Shown here piece after piece: positions 54,337 through 63,582 of a stretch of 64,000 nt of DNA. Source of the stretch: Aquimarina atlantica. Lineage in GTDB: Bacteria; Bacteroidota; Bacteroidia; Flavobacteriales; Flavobacteriaceae. The stretch's first letter is position 1. Every line of letters starts with the position of its first letter. The position numbers and the translations under genes were made by a program. Where the stretch lies: NCBI RefSeq assembly GCF_000626715.1, contig NZ_AQRA01000012.1:1-64000 (forward strand). Direction: 5' to 3'. A model generated the notes under the pieces. That model ran no database searches. It was not told where the DNA came from and saw only the letters and a program-made list of their open reading frames with translations.

Positions 54337-55941
54337 ATGCTTACTGCAGCCGAAAAACAATTGTTTAGAGAAGAGCTTTTCTGTCATTTAGATGGGATTG
54401 CTGTAGCCCCTGTTGCCTATTCTCTTTATAAAAATAATATTACCGATTATTTAATTAGCCATAAAGAAACATCAATTTCACAGATTTCGGTATCACATAA
54501 GATCAATGAAGGATATTTAAATGTCGCTCTACGTATACTAAGTGCTCAAGGTTGGCTGGATTATGAAGTAAATAAGGATGATGTAATTATAAAAATCAAT
54601 ACACTTTCTGAATTGGCTTTTAATCATTTTCATCTATATGAAGACGTAGTCAATCTATTAGAATATTCTGGCAAATTTCACCCTAGAAAATTTGAATTAG
54701 AGCCTTTTCATAAGCTAGAGCAGCTATTTAAAAAATATCAAAACCGTTTTAACCTGCCCGCTGAAAAAGATAGTACAATTACTCAGGTCCAGAATCAAGT
54801 TCTTAAGCATATCGAGGGTATTCTGGTAGGGCCAACTACAGTACACTTGGGTATGGGTGGTATGTTTCATAAATATTTCATGGAAGCATCTTTTAGTGCA
54901 GATGAATACCATAAATTTCCTGAAAGCTTTAACACCATCCTTACATTCTTAAGCTACCTGGGGTGGTTTAGTAAATCAAATGACAATTACACATTTACCA
55001 ATAAAGGATTGTTTTTTGCCAAAAGAGCTTCTGCCTATGGTGTTACTGTTTCATACATCCCTATGTTTCGACAAATGGACGCTTTATTATTTGGGGATCC
55101 CAATGTACTATGGAATCCCGAAGGCGATACCGAAATACATGTAGATCGGGAGATGAATGTATGGGGGAGCGGAGGTGCACATACTACCTATTTCAAAAAG
55201 ATTGATGAAATCATTATTAGCCTGTTTAACAAACCTCTAGACGAGCAACCTAAAGGAATTCTGGATATGGGGTGTGGCAATGGCGCTTTTTTGATCCATC
55301 TTTTTGAAGTTATTGAATCTAAAACACTTCGTGGTAAACACTTAGATGATTACCCTTTATTTTTGGTCGGTGCAGATTACAATAAAGCAGCTTTAAAAGT
55401 CACCAGAGCTAACCTAATCCAAGCGGATATATGGGCCAAAGTTATTTGGGGAGACATCAGTGATCCTGATTTATTAGAAAAAGATTTAAAAGAAAACTAT
55501 ACTATAGCATTAAAAGATTTATTATCAGTAAGAACTTTTCTAGACCACAACAGAATTTGGAGCGAACCGATTTCACAACTGGATACTCCTAGCGAATCTA
55601 CTGGTGCATTTGCTTATCGGGGAAAACGATTACTTAATAGCGATGTTGAAAGAAATTTAAAAGATCATTTTAGAAAATGGGCTCCGCATATTGAAAAATT
55701 CGGGTTAATTGTCATAGAACTACATACGATATCCCCAGATTTAACTGCTAAAAATCTTGGCAAAACTGCAGCTACCGCCTATGATGCTACGCATGGATTC
55801 TCTGATCAGTATATTTTAGAGATCGATTCTTTCTTAAAAGTAATTGAGGAAGTAGGGTTACAAAGTGATGACAAATACTTTTCTAAGTTTCCGAATTCTG
55901 ACCTGGCAACGGTAAGTATTAATTATATTATCGGTAAATAA
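54337..55941 (+). CDS. Standalone AprA-like class I methyltransferase
   Basis: A 534-residue protein. Two winged-helix-like segments precede the catalytic domain (GYLNVALRILSAQGWLDYE near 60 and FNTILTFLSYLGWFSKSN near 198, then FTNKGLFFAKRA). The SAM-binding motif is GILDMGCGNGAFL near residue 308, followed by LVGADYNKAAL as the acidic strand and a long C-terminal half with TARTFLDHN-like RTFLDHNRIW. The order matches the AprA/GphF type of methyltransferase domains from polyketide synthases. Here it is free-standing, with no ketosynthase or acyl carrier gene within the window. The substrate is unknown; a mundane role in lipid or tRNA chemistry is possible. Confidence 0.7.
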   Translation: MLTAAEKQLFREELFCHLDGIAVAPVAYSLYKNNITDYLISHKETSISQISVSHKINEGYLNVALRILSAQGWLDYEVNKDDVIIKINTLSELAFNHFHLYEDVVNLLEYSGKFHPRKFELEPFHKLEQLFKKYQNRFNLPAEKDSTITQVQNQVLKHIEGILVGPTTVHLGMGGMFHKYFMEASFSADEYHKFPESFNTILTFLSYLGWFSKSNDNYTFTNKGLFFAKRASAYGVTVSYIPMFRQMDALLFGDPNVLWNPEGDTEIHVDREMNVWGSGGAHTTYFKKIDEIIISLFNKPLDEQPKGILDMGCGNGAFLIHLFEVIESKTLRGKHLDDYPLFLVGADYNKAALKVTRANLIQADIWAKVIWGDISDPDLLEKDLKENYTIALKDLLSVRTFLDHNRIWSEPISQLDTPSESTGAFAYRGKRLLNSDVERNLKDHFRKWAPHIEKFGLIVIELHTISPDLTAKNLGKTAATAYDATHGFSDQYILEIDSFLKVIEEVGLQSDDKYFSKFPNSDLATVSINYIIGK

Positions 55942-55975
55942 AAAAAGCCCCGGCTGATGATTTCCGGGACTTTTT
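55942..55975. terminator. Terminator between convergent genes
   Basis: Arms AAAAAGCCCCGG and CCGGGACTTTTT pair around a 10-base loop. The single mismatch on the plus strand becomes a G-T wobble on the minus strand, so it fits the minus-strand gene at 55999 slightly better. Confidence 0.7.
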
Positions 55976-55998
55976 ATGCATTCACATGTTTTACAATC

Positions 55999-56331
55999 TT
56001 ATTCTTCTACGATACGCACAGGCATCTTGAATACTTTAGCTTCAGAACCATATTGTGTTCCTACTTTTTTATAATTTAATCGACTCTTAATATAACCATC
56101 TAAGTTTTCACTTTTAGAATCAACAGATAACACTACGATCTCACCTTTACTATTTAAAGTAAATGTTACATAAGCGGTTAATTCTTTTTTAATTTTAAAA
56201 GATGGCTTCTTTAATAATGTTCTAATCTCCTTATTAAGAGCGTTTTCTATTTTCGTTGGGTTAGTACTCGCGCTTGCGACACTACTTACTGCGAAGGCAA
56301 CTGCCAAAAGTAATACATTCAATTTTTTCAT
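55999..56331 (-). CDS. Small secreted protein, TonB C-terminal-like fold
   Basis: A 110-residue protein with a signal peptide ending near VASAS (residue 22). The mature part has TAYVTFTLNSKGEIVVLSVDS and LDGYIKSRLNYKKVGT, then YGSEAKVFKMPVRIV, a beta-alpha-beta-beta arrangement similar to TonB C-terminal or energy-transducing domains but without a membrane anchor. It is widespread as a hypothetical protein in Flavobacteriia. Periplasmic location is likely; function unknown. Confidence 0.75.
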   Translation of the reverse strand: MKKLNVLLLAVAFAVSSVASASTNPTKIENALNKEIRTLLKKPSFKIKKELTAYVTFTLNSKGEIVVLSVDSKSENLDGYIKSRLNYKKVGTQYGSEAKVFKMPVRIVEE

Positions 56332-56481
56332 GATCTATTCGTTTTTATTGATTTATACTTATAAGACCATTGATTACTCAAATTTGTTACACTAAAAATG
56401 AATTTTTAACACAGATTAACAAACTAATCAAATGCAATTAACATAGAAACTCCCTAAAAAAGCCACTTCCCAGCTCTTGTG

Positions 56482-56988
56482 TTAATTTCTTGTAAGCTGA
56501 GTAATTACATCTTTGTGTTTTGGAAATTGTCGAATCAAATCTTTTCTTTCTGCCAACTCAAAATCATCGAAATCAAAACCTGGCGATACGGTACACCCCA
56601 CTAAAGAATAACTATTTTCTTTTTTTACGCTAGAAGCAAACCAGCAACCGGCAGGAACTACCAATTGAGGTAGCTCTCCTTCTTCTAAATTCATACCTAC
56701 AGAATAGCGACGATATTCTCCTTCTGTATCAATCACGTGCACAAACAAAGAAGCTCCTTCATAATAATGCCATATTTCATCCTGATTAATTTTATGAAAC
56801 GCCGAAAAATTATCTGAAGTAAGAAGAAAATAGATAGCAGTACAATAATTACGTTCTCCACTATATGCTTCACCTAAAACATGTTGAGGAATACCCCCTT
56901 TGCTTCTATAGGTTTCTTTATAAAACCCACCTTCGGGATGTGGGTTCATATCTAATTTCTGAACTATTTTTTCTATCCTTGTATTCAT
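56482..56988 (-). CDS. DUF985 cupin-domain protein
   Basis: A 168-residue single-domain cupin. The family start NPHPEGGFYKETYRS is followed by TAIYFLLTSDNFSAFHKINQDEIWHYYEGASLFVHV, PQLVVPAGCWFAS and LVGCTVSPGFDFDDFELAER. His residues in FHKINQDEIWHYYEG could bind a metal. DUF985 proteins may act on small sugars or nucleotide derivatives, but no reaction is established. The gene is monocistronic, as far as can be seen. Confidence 0.88.
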   Translation of the reverse strand: MNTRIEKIVQKLDMNPHPEGGFYKETYRSKGGIPQHVLGEAYSGERNYCTAIYFLLTSDNFSAFHKINQDEIWHYYEGASLFVHVIDTEGEYRRYSVGMNLEEGELPQLVVPAGCWFASSVKKENSYSLVGCTVSPGFDFDDFELAERKDLIRQFPKHKDVITQLTRN

Positions 56989-57024
56989 CGTATTTATAAT
57001 TTAGGTGTTTTTTTTATAAAAAAA

Positions 57025-57051
57025 AGAAGCGATCATTAATAGATCGCTTCT
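57025..57051 (-). terminator. Rho-independent terminator of sucC
   Basis: Arms AGAAGCGATC and GATCGCTTCT pair perfectly over 10 bp around loop ATTAATA, followed on the minus strand by eight T. It lies 26 bases past the sucC stop. Confidence 0.82.
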
Positions 57052-57077
57052 AATATATATTAAAATCTAATTAGTTA

Positions 57078-58271
57078 TTACGCTAATACTGCCTGTACTT
57101 TATCGGCAGCTTCCTGGAACTGTACTGCACTTTGTACATCTAATCCACTATTGTCAATTAGTTCTTTTGCAATATCTGCATTAGTACCTTGCAAGCGAAC
57201 TATAATTGGCACATTAATCGCATCACCCATATTTTTATATGCATCTACAACTCCTTGTGCTACTCGATCACAACGAACGATACCTCCAAAAATATTGATT
57301 AGAATTGCTTTTACATTTGGATCTTTAAGGATGATTCTAAATGCAGTTTCTACACGTTTTGCATCGGCAGTACCTCCTACATCAAGGAAATTTGCAGGCT
57401 CTCCTCCTGCTTGTTTAATCAAATCCATTGTTGCCATTGCAAGACCTGCACCATTTACCATACATCCTACATTTCCATCAAGATCAACATAATTCAGTCC
57501 TACTTCTTTTGCCTCAACCTCGATTGGGTTTTCTTCTCTGATATCACGCATATCTACATAGTTCTTATGACGATATAACGCATTATCATCCAAAGTCACC
57601 TTGGCATCTACTGCCATAATTTTATCATCGCTTGTCTTAAGAACAGGATTTATTTCGAATAAAGATGCATCTGATTTAACATAAGCTGTATATAATGACA
57701 TTACAAATTTGGTCATTTCTTTAAAAGCGGCTCCGCTTAATCCCAAATTGAAAGCAACACGTCTTGCTTGAAAAGGAAGCAATCCAACAGCTGGATCAAC
57801 TTCTTCTGTGAAAATTAGATGAGGAGTTTCTTCTGCTACAGTTTCGATATCCATACCACCTTCTGTAGAATACATAATCATATTACGTCCAGAAGTACGG
57901 TTTAGCAATACCGACATATAAAATTCATTCGGCTCGCTATCCCCAGGATAATATACATCTTCTGCAACTAATACCTGGTGAACTTTCTTACCTTCTGCCG
58001 AAGTTTGAGGAGTAATCAAATTCATTCCTATGATTTGTTCTGCTACCTCTTCTACTTCCTTAAGGTTTTTAGCTAGTTTTACTCCACCACCTTTTCCTCG
58101 TCCACCAGCGTGAACTTGCGCTTTAATTACATGCCATTCTGTTCCGGTTTCTGCAGTAAGTTGTTTTGCCGCAGCTACAGCCTCGTTTGCATTTTGTGCT
58201 ACAATACCGCGCTGTATACGCACGCCAAAGCTATTTAATATCTCTTTACCCTGATACTCGTGTAAGTTCAT
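57078..58271 (-). CDS. sucC: Succinyl-CoA ligase (ADP-forming) subunit beta
   Basis: TCA-cycle enzyme subunit that couples succinyl-CoA cleavage to nucleotide triphosphate synthesis. The 397-residue protein has an ATP-grasp domain (MNLHEYQGKEIL, VIKAQVHAGGRGKGGGVKLAKN, LLNRTSGRNMIMYSTEGG) and a CoA-ligase domain (GNVGCMVNGAGLAMATMD, NFLDVGGTADA, KAILINIFGGIVRCD). sucD is not adjacent, as is common in Bacteroidota. A good promoter match lies 32-63 bases upstream. Confidence 0.98.
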   Translation of the reverse strand: MNLHEYQGKEILNSFGVRIQRGIVAQNANEAVAAAKQLTAETGTEWHVIKAQVHAGGRGKGGGVKLAKNLKEVEEVAEQIIGMNLITPQTSAEGKKVHQVLVAEDVYYPGDSEPNEFYMSVLLNRTSGRNMIMYSTEGGMDIETVAEETPHLIFTEEVDPAVGLLPFQARRVAFNLGLSGAAFKEMTKFVMSLYTAYVKSDASLFEINPVLKTSDDKIMAVDAKVTLDDNALYRHKNYVDMRDIREENPIEVEAKEVGLNYVDLDGNVGCMVNGAGLAMATMDLIKQAGGEPANFLDVGGTADAKRVETAFRIILKDPNVKAILINIFGGIVRCDRVAQGVVDAYKNMGDAINVPIIVRLQGTNADIAKELIDNSGLDVQSAVQFQEAADKVQAVLA

Positions 58272-58302
58272 ACTATTATTTTTTTGCCTTTTTTAGGAGT
58301 TC

Positions 58303-58334
58303 CAAAAATAGGAAAAGTGAAGTTATTGTGCCAA
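58303..58334 (-). promoter_or_regulatory. Putative promoter of sucC
   Basis: On the minus strand TTG (58334-58332), 21 bases, then TATTTTTG (58310-58303) match TTG-N17-23-TAnnTTTG. The start codon is 31 bases downstream. Confidence 0.45.
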
Positions 58335-58423
58335 TCTTTTTATAGTAAAAAAAACCAACCTTTTTTTATGCCTTAATCCATCAAAAAATTGTGTAAACAC
58401 AGGTAAAGATGACTTGCTATTCG

Positions 58424-59059
58424 TTACAGTTTAAAATCTTCAAAGTCCAAAGGGTCGAAATTTTTAAAATGCCCATTCATTTTGATCGCTTTTTTAGCGT
58501 TATTCATTTCTCTCACCACAGGAATTGTTTTTTTAAGATGACTAATCAAATATTTTAGTCTTTCTACTTCATTACGAAGTTTCAACAAATGATATTCCTG
58601 ATGTAAAGACAATCCTATTTTATGTGCAACCTGATAACTTATAAAGGGAATATCAAATACAGGAGGGTTATCTATCGTTAATTCTACATACAGAATAGCA
58701 ATATTTTTAAGCAATTCTTCCTGCAACTCTTCTTCACTACTATCATTATCGGTAAGAAATTCTACCTCTCCTCCTGCATATAGTTTACCAGGAAATTGCT
58801 GATAAAAGTTTGTGATTCTAAAAATTCTTGTACCCTCGCATATCACATCACTCTCTCCTCCCGGATATTTCTGAGCTATTTTTTGAAGTTTTACCTCGGT
58901 ACCATACTCTAATTTTTCATCAATATATGTAGGTATACCAAATAAAACCCCTTCTTCTGCACAATCATTAATTAATTGCTGATACCTTTTTTCAAAAATA
59001 TGTAAAGACAATCGCTCCTTGGGATAAACAACGGTTTGTAATGGAAAAAGAGGTAACAT
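58424..59059 (-). CDS. LON N-terminal (substrate-binding) domain protein
   Basis: A 211-residue protein consisting of the LON substrate-binding domain only: MLPLFPLQTVVYPKERLSLHIFEKRYQQLI at the N terminus, VLFGIPTYID, GTEVKLQKIAQKYPGGESDV, then a helical bundle (VERLKYLISHLKKTIPVVREM). No AAA+ or protease domain is present, so it may select substrates for another protease or bind ligands. It stands alone, divergent from lysA. Confidence 0.9.
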   Translation of the reverse strand: MLPLFPLQTVVYPKERLSLHIFEKRYQQLINDCAEEGVLFGIPTYIDEKLEYGTEVKLQKIAQKYPGGESDVICEGTRIFRITNFYQQFPGKLYAGGEVEFLTDNDSSEEELQEELLKNIAILYVELTIDNPPVFDIPFISYQVAHKIGLSLHQEYHLLKLRNEVERLKYLISHLKKTIPVVREMNNAKKAIKMNGHFKNFDPLDFEDFKL

Positions 59060-59179
59060 ATTTTTTTTATTAAATGTACTAATTAAGACTGTTTATATTC
59101 CTTAAACACAAGTTAAAAATCTTAATTTTTCCTATGCTTTATATTTTTTCTTTTCAAGACGCAGATATCTCTAATTTTA

Positions 59180-59205
59180 TTGATAATTTCGTAGGCTTAA
59201 ATTTG
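59180..59205 (+). promoter_or_regulatory. Promoter-like sequence directly before lysA
   Basis: TTG (59180-59182), 15 bases, then TAAATTTG (59198-59205). The spacer is shorter than the usual 17-23. The box ends seven bases before the ATG, so the mRNA leader would be nearly absent. Confidence 0.4.
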
Positions 59206-59212
59206 TGACACA

Positions 59213-60442
59213 ATGGAAAATGAAAATTTATTAGCAATTGCAAATGAGTTTGGGAGTCCAGTTTATGTATACGACTCTTCAAAAATTATCTCACAGTATG
59301 ATCGTCTTTCTGATGCTTTTAAGAAAGTTAAACGGTTAAAACTTAATTATGCAGTCAAGGCACTGTCTAATATTGCTATTTTAAAATTGATGAATTCATT
59401 AGGAGCCGGGCTAGATACTGTTTCTGTTCAAGAAGTAGAACTAGGGTTAAAGGCTGGTGTCAAACCAAGTAATATTGTTTTTACTCCAAACGGGGTTTCT
59501 CTTGAAGAAATAGAAGAGGTTTCTGCTTTGGGCGTACAAATAAATATTGATAACCTTTCTATCCTGGAGCAATTTGGCACAAAACATCCTAATGTTCCGG
59601 TATGCATTCGTATGAATCCACATGTCATGGCAGGAGGAAACAGTAAAATATCTGTAGGACATATAGATAGTAAATTTGGGATATCAATTCATCAAATTCC
59701 ACATATCCTTAGGATTGTAGAAAATACAGGAATGCGTATTAATGGAATACATATGCATACCGGTAGTGATATTCTGGATATCGAAGTATTTTTGCGTGCT
59801 TGTGAAATACTTTTTGAAACTGCCATGAATTTCAAAAATCTTGATTTTATCGATTTTGGAAGTGGATTTAAAGTACCTTATAAATTAGGTGATATTGAAA
59901 CTAATATTGAGGAGTTTGGTAGTAAAATGACTAAACGTTTTAATACTTTTTGTAAAGAATATGGTAAAGAATTAACACTAGGTTTTGAACCCGGTAAATT
60001 CCTGGTGAGTGAAGCGGGATACTTTTTGGCTCAAGTAAATGTAATCAAACAAACTACATCTACTGTTTTTGCAGGAATCGATAGTGGTTTTAACCACTTT
60101 ATTCGACCAATGTTCTATAATTCTCATCATGAGATTATTAATATTTCTAATCCAAACGGAAGAGAACGATTTTATTCGGTAGTTGGATATATTTGTGAAA
60201 CAGATACTTTTGCTACAAACAGAAGAGTTTCTGAAATTAATGAAGGTGATACAATTGCTTTTAAAAATGCAGGTGCTTACTGTTTTTCTATGTCTAGTAA
60301 TTACAATTCTCGTTATCGCCCGGCAGAAGTATTATGGCATGAAGGAAAAGCACATTTGATTCGTAAACGTGAAACATTTGAAGACCTTACCAGAAATCAA
60401 GTAGATATTGATGTCTTTTCTAAAGTTGCAGAAACAACATAA
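59213..60442 (+). CDS. lysA: Diaminopimelate decarboxylase
   Basis: PLP enzyme that converts meso-diaminopimelate to lysine. The 409-residue protein has the PLP Lys at about residue 49 (LNYAVKALSN), GAGLDTVSVQEVELGLKAG, HVMAGG..SKISVGHIDSKFG, GIHMHTGSDI, DFGSGF, LGFEPGKFLVSEAGYF and the second active-site part YICETDTF with NAGAYCFSMSSNYNSR. All motifs are intact. It is followed by a strong terminator and is probably monocistronic. Confidence 0.96.
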   Translation: MENENLLAIANEFGSPVYVYDSSKIISQYDRLSDAFKKVKRLKLNYAVKALSNIAILKLMNSLGAGLDTVSVQEVELGLKAGVKPSNIVFTPNGVSLEEIEEVSALGVQINIDNLSILEQFGTKHPNVPVCIRMNPHVMAGGNSKISVGHIDSKFGISIHQIPHILRIVENTGMRINGIHMHTGSDILDIEVFLRACEILFETAMNFKNLDFIDFGSGFKVPYKLGDIETNIEEFGSKMTKRFNTFCKEYGKELTLGFEPGKFLVSEAGYFLAQVNVIKQTTSTVFAGIDSGFNHFIRPMFYNSHHEIINISNPNGRERFYSVVGYICETDTFATNRRVSEINEGDTIAFKNAGAYCFSMSSNYNSRYRPAEVLWHEGKAHLIRKRETFEDLTRNQVDIDVFSKVAETT

Positions 60443-60464
60443 TATAACACTTAAACAGATATAC

Positions 60465-60494
60465 AAAAGCGTCAGATAAAAATCTGACGCTTTT
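60465..60494. terminator. Bidirectional terminator of lysA and the amidohydrolase gene
   Basis: Perfect 13-bp arms AAAAGCGTCAGAT and ATCTGACGCTTTT around loop AAAA, followed by T. It lies between two convergent genes. Confidence 0.87.
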
Positions 60495-60522
60495 TAATTT
60501 TATAACTTTTGATTAAACAGGT

Positions 60523-62088
60523 TTACTCCTTTATCCCGGGTTGTAAAATAGTAAACTTCTCTTTTTCTTTTGCCTCATCTACCATTCTTTTTACATCTGC
60601 AAGAAGCGCTTTAGCATCATAAATTATTCCATCTTTAATGGTATATTTAACCCCTCCTGCCCGAATAACCTTATTATCATCTGTTAATCGAATAGCTCCT
60701 GTTCCGTAAAGTACTTTTAAATTCTGAAGTGGGTTTTCTTCTACTACTACAAAATCTGCTAGCTTACCTACTTCGACAGAACCAATTTTATCTGACACTC
60801 CTAAAGCTTCTGCTCCACTTAATGTGGCCGCTCTAATTATTTCGAGAGGATGAAAACCAGCTTCTCTAAATAATTCTAATTCTCGGATATATGCAAACCC
60901 ATATAATTGAAAAATAAATCCAGAATCTGATCCCACAGTAACACGTCCTCCTCTATTTTTATATTCATTAATAAAAGCCATCCATAATCGATAATTTTCT
61001 CTCCATACCACTTCTTGTTCTGTTCCCCAGTCATGCCAATACGAGCCATGTGAGATTTTACTAGGTTGATAAAACTTCCATAACGAAGGCAATGTATAAG
61101 TTTCATGCCATTCTGCCCTACGGGCTCTTTGTAAATCTCTACTCGCTTCGTAAATATTAAAGGTTGGATCGAGTGTAAAATCAAGTGCTATTAACTCGTT
61201 CATTACTTTATTCCAATGATCAGAATAAGGTTTCGCTGCTTGTTTCCATAGCTTACCTGCTTCTTCAAATCGATGTTGTTCATTTTGATAATTATAATCC
61301 AAAGGGTAATGCTGAATGGTTTTATCCTCGAATAACGCTTCTGGTAATCCATACCAGTGTTCCATAGAGGTAAGTCCCGCTTTTGCAGAATGTAAGACAT
61401 TCCATCGAGCCACATCGGTTTGCGAATGATGACAGGCAGAACGCAGTCCTAGTTTTTTGTTTTCATCTAGTGCAGCTGTCATAATTTCTGGAGCTGCTCC
61501 AAAGAATTTTATCCCATCTGCTCCTTTCTTTGCATTTTCCTGAACCCATTTTCTTGCCATCTCAGGAGTACTTATTGGCGAAGCACTACCCTGTCCAAAT
61601 CCCGTATATGCAAAAATACGAGGAGCTATAATTTCATTTTTTTCACTTGCTCTTTTTAACTTCATTGTCCAGTCTACACCTCTTCCGCTAGGCTCTCTAA
61701 CGGTTGTTATACCATGTGCCATCCATAATTTAAAAACATAATCAGCATCTGCGCCTTGCGCCACTCCGCCAATATGCCCATGCATATCTACAAAACCCGG
61801 CAACACATACATTCCTTCTGCATTAAGCTCCTTACCTCCGGGTTTTAATACAGGACGTTTAGCTGCATTGATTGGCATACCTGGATATCCAACAACAACA
61901 ATATTTTTAATTATATTATTTTCTATAACAATATCAACTGGCCCTCTTGGGGGTGCCCCATTACCATTAATTAGTGTTATACCTCTGATGATTAATTGAG
62001 AAAAAGGTCCTTCTTTAAACTCTTGCGCATTGGTTTGCAACACCATAAATACAACAAGAAGACAAAGTACATGTTTTGTGATTTTCAT
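60523..62088 (-). CDS. Secreted amidohydrolase (imidazolonepropionase-like)
   Basis: A 521-residue exported metallohydrolase: signal peptide (1-21, ending TNAQ), then a beta-sandwich/TIM-barrel amidohydrolase. PGFVDMHGHIGG holds the first metal-binding His pair; HHSQTDVARWN and GLTSMEHWYG supply further His; GGRVTVGSDSGF holds the catalytic Asp. The C-terminal GSVEVGKLADFVVVEENPLQNL is the strand typical of the family. Likely periplasmic, acting on a cyclic amide, dipeptide or similar substrate. No T9SS domain is present. Confidence 0.9.
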   Translation of the reverse strand: MKITKHVLCLLVVFMVLQTNAQEFKEGPFSQLIIRGITLINGNGAPPRGPVDIVIENNIIKNIVVVGYPGMPINAAKRPVLKPGGKELNAEGMYVLPGFVDMHGHIGGVAQGADADYVFKLWMAHGITTVREPSGRGVDWTMKLKRASEKNEIIAPRIFAYTGFGQGSASPISTPEMARKWVQENAKKGADGIKFFGAAPEIMTAALDENKKLGLRSACHHSQTDVARWNVLHSAKAGLTSMEHWYGLPEALFEDKTIQHYPLDYNYQNEQHRFEEAGKLWKQAAKPYSDHWNKVMNELIALDFTLDPTFNIYEASRDLQRARRAEWHETYTLPSLWKFYQPSKISHGSYWHDWGTEQEVVWRENYRLWMAFINEYKNRGGRVTVGSDSGFIFQLYGFAYIRELELFREAGFHPLEIIRAATLSGAEALGVSDKIGSVEVGKLADFVVVEENPLQNLKVLYGTGAIRLTDDNKVIRAGGVKYTIKDGIIYDAKALLADVKRMVDEAKEKEKFTILQPGIKE

Positions 62089-62287
62089 TTTAAAAGATTT
62101 GCATGAAATAAGAAAGATGAGTGTATTTCTTTACGCTTTAAAAACACTCTATCTTTATAATTGTGATTAAACTTACTCAATTCAAAATAAAATTAAATGA
62201 TCTCTATGAAGAATTTAACACCAATACGTTCTTAGTAATAAATTTAATATTCACTATCTTTAATACAGCATCAAAATCATTTTAATC

Positions 62288-62800
62288 ATGGAAAAGTTAC
62301 AATGGAATTCGTTTACCAAAAAAATTCACATCCATAAGTCTATTGAAGAACTATATGATTTATGGGCAACTCCCAAAGGGATTACTTCCTGGTTTTTAAA
62401 ACATGCCGAATACAGCACTATTGATGGACAAATCAGAAAACCATCAGAGCGTATACAAAAAGGCGATACATATACCTGGCAATGGCATAATTGGGATGAA
62501 AAAGAAAAGGGAGAAGTACTAGAAGCTAACGGAAATAACTATATTGAAATTAGCTTTAGTAGTTCAAAAGTTTCGGTAAAACTCGAAAAGAAAAACAATA
62601 CAACTATGGTTATTTTATCTCAATTTGATATCCCTGTAGATGATAAAAGTAAGTTACAAATACATTATGGATGTAGTAATGGTTGGACGTTTTGGCTCGC
62701 CAATCTAAAAGCTTTTGTAGAACACGGTATTTTGCTAAATGAAACTGAAATAAATTTACAGGAGAATGAACTTTCGGGATATGAATTTGTAAATATGTGA
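62288..62800 (+). CDS. SRPBCC/AHSA1-type domain protein
   Basis: A 170-residue START-like/AHSA1 protein with a hydrophobic ligand pocket: FTKKIHIHKSIEELYDLWATPKGITSWF, YTWQWHNWDEKEKGEVLEANG, and the C-terminal helix GCSNGWTFWLANLKAFVEHG. Ligand and role are unknown. Its stop TGA is directly followed by the stop of the convergent DUF3820 gene, with no spacer. Confidence 0.87.
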   Translation: MEKLQWNSFTKKIHIHKSIEELYDLWATPKGITSWFLKHAEYSTIDGQIRKPSERIQKGDTYTWQWHNWDEKEKGEVLEANGNNYIEISFSSSKVSVKLEKKNNTTMVILSQFDIPVDDKSKLQIHYGCSNGWTFWLANLKAFVEHGILLNETEINLQENELSGYEFVNM

Positions 62801-63025
62801 TTATAAATTTTTAATATTTCGAACTAAATACTCTAATCCGTTCAGTTTTAATTCATATACCGTTTGCATTTGTTGCCCCAGTAATCCTTTGGGAAAACCT
62901 TTGTTGTGATACCATACAATATAATACTCTGGAAGATCGATCAGATATCTATCTTTATACTTACCAAATGGCATTTTGGCATGGGCTAATTTGATTAAAA
63001 AATCCTTTTGAAGTTGGATTTCCAT
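62801..63025 (-). CDS. DUF3820 family protein
   Basis: A 74-residue protein: AHAKMPFGKYKDRYLIDLPEYYIVWYHNKGFPKGLLGQQMQTVYEL. The MPFGKYKG-like core is the family signature, also seen in exonuclease-associated proteins. Function unknown. It lies 20 bases downstream of the HExxH gene and may be co-transcribed with it. Confidence 0.88.
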   Translation of the reverse strand: MEIQLQKDFLIKLAHAKMPFGKYKDRYLIDLPEYYIVWYHNKGFPKGLLGQQMQTVYELKLNGLEYLVRNIKNL

Positions 63026-63045
63026 GAGGTTGGTTATAACAACAA

Positions 63046-63582
63046 TTATTTAGTAAAATCTCGGTAATACCACATTAGTGTTTCAACCTTCTTGTTCCAT
63101 TTTTTTTGGGCTTCTTTATTTCTTGAATGCTCCGTTTCTTCATCATATCTGTCTTGCATATTGATTCTCATTCTCTCTACCAACTTATACATTTTATTAA
63201 GATCTCTTCTTATATTTTTCCCGGCACTATATTCTTTTAATCTTTTTCTCATTATTCGAGCATGTAATTCCGAAATATCAAAATGTAGTTGTTCATGTGC
63301 AAGAAGATCTTCGGACATCTGTCCTCTCTTAACCCATGATAGAGATGGATAGCAATAGCTATCTACCTGATAATTTAATTCAATTTCTCCTTTATCTTTC
63401 CCATAAGACCATTGATAGGTTATTCCTGTATTCACGCTAGCATCATAATGACTATTCAAATTTGGTTTCCCTCTAAAATCTGACCAATCTAACTCGCTTC
63501 TTTCCGCGTACGAGAATTTCCCTACATAACCATTATTACTGGCAAAAAATAAAATTAAAATAATAGTAAAGCACTTACTCAT
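63046..63582 (-). CDS. Secreted HExxH protein (DUF922-like putative Zn protease)
   Basis: A 178-residue protein with a signal peptide (ATG at 63582; the TTG four codons upstream is less likely). WSDFRGKPNLNSHYDASVNTGITY is the family-like N terminus and LLAHEQLHFDISELHARIM carries HEQLH, the zinc-metallopeptidase HExxH motif, followed by a possible third ligand in the Glu/His-rich helix. The C-terminal part is a charged helical hairpin. Predicted to be a periplasmic or surface peptidase; activity is not proven. Confidence 0.75.
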   Translation of the reverse strand: MSKCFTIILILFFASNNGYVGKFSYAERSELDWSDFRGKPNLNSHYDASVNTGITYQWSYGKDKGEIELNYQVDSYCYPSLSWVKRGQMSEDLLAHEQLHFDISELHARIMRKRLKEYSAGKNIRRDLNKMYKLVERMRINMQDRYDEETEHSRNKEAQKKWNKKVETLMWYYRDFTK

